From: Brevundimonas sp.
Lineage (GTDB): Bacteria > Pseudomonadota > Alphaproteobacteria > Caulobacterales > Caulobacteraceae
NCBI RefSeq assembly: GCF_030656255.1
Contig: NZ_JAUSOE010000059.1
Location: forward strand, 1-42,643
DNA: 42,643 bases
Direction of reading: 5' to 3'
Position numbers and translations under genes: made by a program. Positions 37,201-42,643 of this stretch are shown here, piece by piece. The number at the start of each line of letters is the position of its first letter. The stretch's first letter is position 1. The notes below the pieces were generated by a model. That model was not told the origin of the DNA, searched no databases, and worked only from the letters and a program-made list of their open reading frames with translations.

Positions 37201-37361
37201 CCTCTCCCTCCCCCTGCGGGGAAGGGGGGCGAAGGCGTAGCCGAAGCCGGGTGGGCCGGGCCGGGCGATACATCGATTTGCTCAGTTGGACCGTGCGTCC
37301 CTGCCGGGCCGCCCCCACCCCGTCGCTGCGCGACGCCCCTCCCCGGACGGGGAGGGAGAGG
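37201..37361. repeat. REP-like fold-back repeat between convergent parC and bpt
   Basis: CCTCTCCCTCCCC (37201-37213) is repeated inverted and exact as GGGGAGGGAGAGG (37349-37361). Each end also has its own small stem (CCCC-TGCGGGG left, CCCC-GGAC-GGGG right). The middle is GC-rich with GCCGGG/CCCGGC elements. Such palindromic units recur in Caulobacterales genomes; copy number here is unknown. Between two converging genes it may act as a two-way terminator or mRNA end stabiliser. Confidence 0.75.
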
Positions 37362-37369
37362 CGGTTCGC

Positions 37370-38107
37370 TTAATCTTCTAGCCGCACCCAGCCGAGCTTG
37401 CCCAGCACTTCCATCGGGCGGAAACCCGACTTGTAGTCCATCTTGTCCGAGCCCTGGACCCAGTAGCCCAGATAGACGAAGGGCAGGCCGACCAGGGCCG
37501 CCTGGCGAACGTGGTCCAGGATGGCGAACCGGCCCAGGCTGCGGCGCTCCAGGGTCGGATCATAGAAGCTGTAGACCATCGACAGCCCGTCCTTCAACAG
37601 ATCGGTCAAGGTGACGGCGACCAGATCGCCCGGGCCGCCGTCGGTCGAAGCCAGGCGATATTCTATCAGATGGGTGCGAACCGTCGTGTCCTCGACCATG
37701 GCGACATAGTCGAGCCAGCCCATGTCGCTCATGCCGCCGGTCGGGTGGCGGGTGGTCAGATAGCGACGCAGCAACTGGAACTGTTCGGTCGTGGCCTCGG
37801 CCTCGACCAGACTGCGCGACAGGTCGTCGTTGCGCGCCAGCACCTTGCGCTGCGACCGGCTGAAGGCGAACTCGGGGACCGGCAGGCGGACCGAGACGCA
37901 GGCGTCGCAGGCTTCGCAGGCCGGGCGATAGGCGATGTTCTGGCTGCGCCGGAAGCCGGCGATGGTCAGTTCGTCGTTGACGTGGGCGCCGTCCGAAAAG
38001 GGCAAATTGGCGAAGACCTTACGCTCGGTCTTGTCCGGCAGATAGGGACACGGCGCGACCGAGGTCATGAAGAACCGGAGCTGTCGTGTCGGGACATGCT
38101 GCGTCAC
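37370..38107 (-). CDS. bpt: Aspartate/glutamate leucyltransferase (Bpt, arginyltransferase-like)
   Basis: A 245-residue aminoacyl-tRNA-protein transferase. Family blocks: PCPYLPDKTERKVFANLPF, the cysteine pair YRPACEACDACVSVRLPV, and at the end YLGYWVQGSDKMDYKSGFRP. Bacterial members attach leucine to proteins starting with Asp or Glu, which marks them for ClpS/ClpAP degradation. Leucine rather than arginine is inferred from family, not visible directly. Confidence 0.93.
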   Translation of the reverse strand: MTQHVPTRQLRFFMTSVAPCPYLPDKTERKVFANLPFSDGAHVNDELTIAGFRRSQNIAYRPACEACDACVSVRLPVPEFAFSRSQRKVLARNDDLSRSLVEAEATTEQFQLLRRYLTTRHPTGGMSDMGWLDYVAMVEDTTVRTHLIEYRLASTDGGPGDLVAVTLTDLLKDGLSMVYSFYDPTLERRSLGRFAILDHVRQAALVGLPFVYLGYWVQGSDKMDYKSGFRPMEVLGKLGWVRLED

Positions 38108-38221
38108 GGCGCTAGATCCGCACCCGATCTTGCCGAGAGTGTGACGGTCGAAGGCTCATGGTCGGATTTGGCGTCATTCCTCGCCGGGCCGCAAGCGTGT
38201 TCGCGCCACAGCCGAGCGGGA

Positions 38222-39121
38222 TCACAGCGAGGTGTCCATCGGCAGGACGGGGGCCTCACGCAGCAGAACGATGGCGATGCGGCGGTTGCCGGCCAGGGTC
38301 GGGTCGTCGGGATAGAGGGGGTCCGAACCCGCTTTGCCGGCGACGGAATAGACCCGGTCAGCGTCTACGCCCGCGCCCTGCAGCACCAGGCGAGAGCCGT
38401 TGGCCCTTTCCGAGGACAGGGTCCAGTCGGCCGGTCCGCTGGCGCGATTGGAGCCGGGCGTGGCGCTGGTGTGGCCGGTGATGGAGATACGGTTCGGCAG
38501 TTGGTTGATGACCTTGGCCACGGCGCGCAGCAGGACCTGGGCCCGGGCGTTCGGCCGGGCCGAGTTGTTGTCGAACATGGAGCGGCCCTCCTGATCGACC
38601 AACTGGATGCGCAGGCCCTCGGGCGTCTGATCGACGATCAGCTGTTTCGACAGTTCGGCAAGTTCCGGCATCGACTGCATGGCCTGACGCAGGGATTCGG
38701 CGGCGCTGGCGAACTCGGCGGCCTCGCGCTTCTGGATCTCGGCCTGGAGCGCGGCCTCGCTGGCGGATGCGAGATTGGTGCTGGATCCGGCGGTCGTGGC
38801 GTCGGCCGGGGCTTCGGGCGCGAGTTGCTCGATCACCGACTGAGATCCGGAGCTCTTGGGGCCGTCGTCGCCGAGGGCTGTGCCGCCCAGTATGCCGCCC
38901 GAGCCGGACGTGGTTTCGGACACGCTGGCCGGCGCGAAATATTCGGCAATGCCCTTCTTCTGCTCCGGATCGGTCGTGTTGATCAGCCACATCAGCAGGA
39001 AGAAGGCCATCATGGCGGTCACGAAGTCCGCATAGGCCACCTTCCACGCGCCGCCGTGGTGGCCGCCGCCGGAGACCTTCTTGACCTTCTTGATGAGGAT
39101 CGGACGATCGCTCACGGACAT
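38222..39121 (-). CDS. motB: Flagellar motor protein MotB
   Basis: A 299-residue stator subunit. The single N-terminal helix is AYADFVTAMMAFFLLMWLI, with the proton-binding aspartate at D32, the same number as in E. coli. The amphipathic plug region follows (TDPEQKKGIAEYFAP). The periplasmic OmpA-like domain binds peptidoglycan (ISITGHTSATPG, DWTLSSERANGSRL, GNRRIAIVLL). MotA is not adjacent in this window. It lies 113 bp from bpt, same direction. Confidence 0.94.
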   Translation of the reverse strand: MSVSDRPILIKKVKKVSGGGHHGGAWKVAYADFVTAMMAFFLLMWLINTTDPEQKKGIAEYFAPASVSETTSGSGGILGGTALGDDGPKSSGSQSVIEQLAPEAPADATTAGSSTNLASASEAALQAEIQKREAAEFASAAESLRQAMQSMPELAELSKQLIVDQTPEGLRIQLVDQEGRSMFDNNSARPNARAQVLLRAVAKVINQLPNRISITGHTSATPGSNRASGPADWTLSSERANGSRLVLQGAGVDADRVYSVAGKAGSDPLYPDDPTLAGNRRIAIVLLREAPVLPMDTSL

Positions 39122-39250
39122 GGATGACTACCCCGAGTATTTCCGGACCATTGTGGGCGCAGCAAGGTTAACCCCGCGTTGATCGGGGCGCAGCGCCTTG
39201 AACACAGGTCCGGTGCGGCCTAGTCCCTGCGTCAGACCAAGGAGCTTGTC

Positions 39251-40111
39251 ATGAAGATCTCATTCGCCGGCCTGGGCGTCATGGGCGCCCCGATGGCGCG
39301 TCACCTGGTCGAAGCGGGACACGACGTGACCGGTTTCAATCGCAGCCCGGCCAAGGCCGAGGCCTGGGCTTCCGCAGCGGGCGGGCGGTTTGCGATGACG
39401 GTGGCGGAGGCGGCCCAGGGCGCTGATCTATTCATCCTGTGCGTCGGCAATGACGACGACGTGCGCGCCGTCGTGACCGAGGCCCTGCCGAATCTGGCGG
39501 AAGGCGCGGTGATCGTCGATCACACGACGACGTCTGCGAAGGTAGCCCGCGAAATGGCGGAGCTGGCCGAGGGGCAGGGACGCCGCTTCATCGACGCCCC
39601 GGTATCGGGCGGCCAGGCGGGCGCCGAGAACGGCCAGCTCAGCGTCATGGCCGGCGGCGACGCCGAGGCGCTGGCCAAAGTCGAGCCTGTGTTGATGGCC
39701 TATTCCAAGGCGATCAAACATATGGGGCCGGCCGGATCGGGCCAGTTGACCAAGATGGTCAATCAGATCGCCATCGCAGGCGTGGTTCAGGGCCTGGCCG
39801 AGGCGGTGCATTTCGCCCAGGTCGCGGGCCTGGACACCGACGCCGCCTTTGACGCCGTCTCCAAGGGCGCGGCTCAGAGCTGGCAGATGGACAATCGCTG
39901 GAAGACGGCGGCGAAAGGCGAGTTCGAATTCGGCTTCGCTGTGGACTGGATGCGCAAGGATCTGGGCCTGGTGCTGGACGAGGCGCGGTCGAACGGGGCG
40001 CGGCTGGCCCTGACCGCCCTGGTCGATCAGTTCTACGCCGAGGTCCAGGCCATGGGAGGCAATCGCTGGGACACCTCCAGCCTGGCGGCGCGACTGCAGT
40101 CGAAGGGCTAA
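39251..40111 (+). CDS. 3-hydroxyisobutyrate dehydrogenase-like NAD(P)-dependent reductase
   Basis: A 286-residue beta-hydroxyacid dehydrogenase. The Rossmann motif is ISFAGLGVMGAPMARHL. The substrate motif is DAPVSGGQAGAENGQLSVMA, and the catalytic lysine is in GSGQLTKMVNQIAI. NRSPAKAEAW after the second strand tends to favour NADPH (arginine two residues after the strand). Substrate may be hydroxyisobutyrate, tartronate semialdehyde or succinic semialdehyde. AAGGAG precedes the ATG. Its TAA interlocks with the convergent GNAT stop. Confidence 0.92.
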   Translation: MKISFAGLGVMGAPMARHLVEAGHDVTGFNRSPAKAEAWASAAGGRFAMTVAEAAQGADLFILCVGNDDDVRAVVTEALPNLAEGAVIVDHTTTSAKVAREMAELAEGQGRRFIDAPVSGGQAGAENGQLSVMAGGDAEALAKVEPVLMAYSKAIKHMGPAGSGQLTKMVNQIAIAGVVQGLAEAVHFAQVAGLDTDAAFDAVSKGAAQSWQMDNRWKTAAKGEFEFGFAVDWMRKDLGLVLDEARSNGARLALTALVDQFYAEVQAMGGNRWDTSSLAARLQSKG

Positions 40112-40605
40112 AGCCGTCTATGCATGACGTGCAGGCCGACCAGGCCGTCCCTCGGGTGGTCGAAGGCCTCCGGCAAGGTGCCGATGATCTCGAAGCCCAG
40201 CTTGCTCCATAGGGCCACCGCGACCGTATTGGTTTCGACCACAGCGTTGAACTGGATCGACCGGAAGCCGGCGTCGCGGGCGAAGTCGAGCGCGACCTCG
40301 CCCAGCCGACGGGCCAGGCCCCGCCCGCGCGCCTGTGGGGCGACCAGGAAGCTGCCGTCGGCCACATGGGCGCCATTGCCCTGCTGGTTCGGCGTGATCT
40401 TGGCCGCGCCGAGAACCCGGCCGTCATCGACCGCGACCAGAGTCGCGCCGGGCGGGGGCGGAGTCCAGATCACGCGGGCTGCGGCCTCGGTCAAATCCAG
40501 CGGATAGGTATAGGTCTCGCCGGCGCGTGCGACCGACTCGATGATGGGCCAGAGGCCTGGCCAATCGTCGGGCGTTGCGGGGCGGATGACGACGGGATGA
40601 GTCAG
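40108..40605 (-). CDS. GNAT-family N-acetyltransferase (CTG start)
   Basis: A 165-residue acetyltransferase. VVIRPATPDDWPGLWPIIES is a typical GNAT first strand and helix. The acetyl-CoA loop is VAPQARGRGLARRLGEVALD, and VETNTVAVALWSKLGFEIIG is motif B. It resembles the phosphinothricin-type acetyltransferase group. The conserved part starts at once after CTG at 40605, which overlaps the oligopeptidase stop as CTGA. No ATG, GTG or TTG lies near; the nearest upstream ATG (40788) would add about 60 unrelated residues. Substrate unknown. Confidence 0.85.
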   Translation of the reverse strand: MTHPVVIRPATPDDWPGLWPIIESVARAGETYTYPLDLTEAAARVIWTPPPPGATLVAVDDGRVLGAAKITPNQQGNGAHVADGSFLVAPQARGRGLARRLGEVALDFARDAGFRSIQFNAVVETNTVAVALWSKLGFEIIGTLPEAFDHPRDGLVGLHVMHRRL

Positions 40606-42643
40606 GCCTGTTCCCAGCCCTTGTCGACGGCCCAGACGGCGAAGGCGTAGTCGTGGGCGACTTCCTTCAGATAGTCGAACCGACCGGCCGCCCCGCCGTG
40701 TCCAGCCTCCATATTGATCTTCAGCAGCACCGGCTTGCCGGAGGTGGTCGCCGGCCGCAGCTTGGCGACCCATTTCTGGGGCTCCCAATAGGTGACGCGA
40801 GGATCGGACAGGCCGCCCGTCGCCAGTATGGCGGGATAGGCTTTCGGCCCCACCTGATCATAGGGGCTGTAGCTCATCATATAGTCGTAGGCCTCGGGGT
40901 CCTCGATGGGATTGCCCCACTCGGGCCACTCCGGCGGCGTGAGCGGCAGGGAGGTGTCGCTCATGGTGTTGATCACATCGACGAAGGGCACCTGGCCGAT
41001 GACGCCGGCCCACAGGTCAGGCCGCATATTGTTGACGGCCCCCATCAGCAGACCTCCGGCCGACCCGCCCTGGGCGACGATTTTTCCAGTCGCGGCGTAT
41101 TTGCGGTCGATCAGGTGTTCGGCGGCGGCGATGAAGTCGGTGAAGGTGTTCTTCTTCGTTATCCGGCGGGCGTCCAGGAACCAGCCCCAGCCCTTGTCCG
41201 AGCCGCCTCGGATATGGGCGATGGCGTAGATCCAGCCGCGATCCACCAGGGACAGCCGGTTGGTCGAGAAGCTGGCCGGCATCGGAATGCCATAGGAGCC
41301 GTAGCCGTAGAGCAGCAGGGGCGCCGAGCCGTCCACCGGCGTGGATTTGCGACGCAGCACCGTGACCGGCACCAACTGACCGTCCGAAGCGGGGGCGTTC
41401 AGCCGCTCGACCACATAGTCCGAGGCGTCATGGCCCGACGGCACCTCCTGAACCTTGCGCAGGGTCCGTTCCCGCGTGGCGAGGTCATAGTCATAGGTCG
41501 ATGTCGGCGTGGACGGCGAGTTGTAGCCGTAGCGCATGACCGTCGTGTCGAACTCGGAGGCTCCGCGCAGGGAGAGGGAATAGGCTGGCTCGTCGACAGC
41601 GATCTCGTGCTCGGCGCCTGCGCGGTCGCGGATGACGATCTTCGTATTGGCGTCGGCCCGTTCCTGGCGGCCGATATGGTTCTTCGCCAGCGCCACGCTT
41701 TCAATGTAACGACCGGGCGTATGCGGGACCAGGTCGGTCCAGTGCGCCTTGCCCGGAGCGGCCGTCGGAGCCTCGACAATCCTGAAGTCGATTGAATCGT
41801 CGGCATTCGTGCGGATCACCCAGCGGTCGCCCCAGTGATCGGCGTCGTACAGCCGGCCGACGCGGCGCGGCTCCAGCACGGCGGGGGCCGCGGTCGGGTC
41901 GGCGGCGGGGATAAACCGCGCCTCGGACGTTTCCTGATTGGCGATCGAGATTATCACGAAGGCGTCGTCGGCGGAGCGGCCGACGCTGATGAACATGCCA
42001 TCGTCGCTCTCCTCATAGACCAGCGACGTCTCTCCGCCACGGGCCGGACGGCGGAAGATCTTGTCAGGGCGACCGTTGTCGTCGCGGTTGGTCCAGAAAA
42101 TCCACTGGCTGTCGGGAGAGAAGGTGAAGTCGCCGGTGGCCGAGCCGATCGGATCAGGCAGGACCTCGCCGTTCGCCAGGTCCTTGACGAAGCTCTGGTG
42201 CACCTCGGACCCCTGTGCGTCCTCGGAATAGGCGAACAGGGCGTGGTCGGGGCTATGGCCGGTGGCGCTGACCTGCGAATAAGCCTTTCCCTCTGCGAGG
42301 GCGTTGGCGTCGAGAAGCAGATCCGCCACGCCGCCGCCGCGCGGCTGGCGCATGTACCGGGGATGCTGCTCGCCGGTCCGGTATTCGACGAAATACTCCC
42401 AGGGGCCGTCAGGCGAGGGGACGGAGCTGTCCGCCTCCTTGATCCGCCCTTTCATCTCCTCGAACATCGCCGCCTGCAGCGGCAGGGTCGAGGCCATCAT
42501 GGCTTCGCGATAGGCGTTTTCCGCCTCGAGATGTTCCTTGACGTCGGCCTTGATCAGGGTCGGGTCGCGCAGCACCCCCTGCCAGTTGTCGTCCTTCATC
42601 CACTGATAGTCGTCGACCCGGACCCGCCCCAGCTGCTCGATGC
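40602..42643 (-). CDS. ptrB: Oligopeptidase B, prolyl-oligopeptidase family S9A (5' end missing)
   Basis: About 680 residues are visible; the beginning lies beyond the window end, since the frame continues through RVRVDDYQWMKDDNW. The beta-propeller region fills the first part. The catalytic domain carries IAHIRGGSDKGWGW, the nucleophile in GGSAGGLLMGA, the PtrB mark PPEWPEWGNPIEDPEAYDYM and the catalytic histidine in INMEAGHGGAAGRF. It cleaves short peptides after basic residues. The frame has an ATG at 42599, but this is inside the gene. The stop is part of a CTGA overlap with the GNAT gene. Confidence 0.94.
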   Translation of the reverse strand, partial: IEQLGRVRVDDYQWMKDDNWQGVLRDPTLIKADVKEHLEAENAYREAMMASTLPLQAAMFEEMKGRIKEADSSVPSPDGPWEYFVEYRTGEQHPRYMRQPRGGGVADLLLDANALAEGKAYSQVSATGHSPDHALFAYSEDAQGSEVHQSFVKDLANGEVLPDPIGSATGDFTFSPDSQWIFWTNRDDNGRPDKIFRRPARGGETSLVYEESDDGMFISVGRSADDAFVIISIANQETSEARFIPAADPTAAPAVLEPRRVGRLYDADHWGDRWVIRTNADDSIDFRIVEAPTAAPGKAHWTDLVPHTPGRYIESVALAKNHIGRQERADANTKIVIRDRAGAEHEIAVDEPAYSLSLRGASEFDTTVMRYGYNSPSTPTSTYDYDLATRERTLRKVQEVPSGHDASDYVVERLNAPASDGQLVPVTVLRRKSTPVDGSAPLLLYGYGSYGIPMPASFSTNRLSLVDRGWIYAIAHIRGGSDKGWGWFLDARRITKKNTFTDFIAAAEHLIDRKYAATGKIVAQGGSAGGLLMGAVNNMRPDLWAGVIGQVPFVDVINTMSDTSLPLTPPEWPEWGNPIEDPEAYDYMMSYSPYDQVGPKAYPAILATGGLSDPRVTYWEPQKWVAKLRPATTSGKPVLLKINMEAGHGGAAGRFDYLKEVAHDYAFAVWAVDKGWEQA

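Overview
The window looks like chromosome of a GC-rich alphaproteobacterium of the Caulobacterales, most likely Brevundimonas or a close relative. This is inferred from base composition, protein flavour and gene order, not from a database search. The order dapA-smpB ... folK-rpoZ-rsh-pyrE-pdxJ-acpS-lepB-rnc-era ... recO ... parC is a housekeeping backbone typical of that group. No tRNA, rRNA, CRISPR array, insertion sequence or prophage was seen.

Layout. 1-7896: an amino-acid permease cut by the window edge, the helicase HrpB, an MFS symporter, two RNA methyltransferase-type genes and a membrane glycosyltransferase. 8028-11195: a tightly overlapping TetR plus BtuF/C/D-type ABC importer operon. 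11189-13249: a lytic transglycosylase on the other strand. 13375-23994: the housekeeping backbone (lysine synthesis, trans-translation, uracil repair, folate, RNA polymerase omega, ppGpp, pyrimidine and pyridoxal synthesis, ACP activation, signal peptidase, RNase III, Era). 24001-28185: a serine hydrolase, a CoA-transferase and an NTF2-like secreted protein lie between era and recO. 33102-42643: a DipZ-type redox protein, parC, a REP-like fold-back, Bpt, MotB, a hydroxyisobutyrate-dehydrogenase-like reductase, a GNAT acetyltransferase and oligopeptidase B, cut by the window end.

The accessory island is 28425-33105: eleven small genes in one direction followed by a sigma-70-like factor. Five encode clear RebB-family (R-body, 'killing trait') proteins, at least two more look like diverged relatives, and four have no family I recognise. 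R-bodies are protein ribbons, known from Caedibacter, that coil inside the cell and extend to puncture membranes. The locus carries a long interrupted palindrome upstream of the first gene, a GC-rich hairpin between the second and third genes, and a long structured leader before the sigma gene whose last hairpin covers the ribosome binding site. I read it as a self-contained, tightly controlled R-body system inserted between recO and parC.

A second theme is compact gene packing. Eleven gene pairs overlap by four bases as NTGA, and all four letters occur as N. Two of these force CTG start codons, for the ppGpp synthetase/hydrolase and for a GNAT protein. Three convergent pairs interlock their stop codons, and two divergent genes share a CATG.
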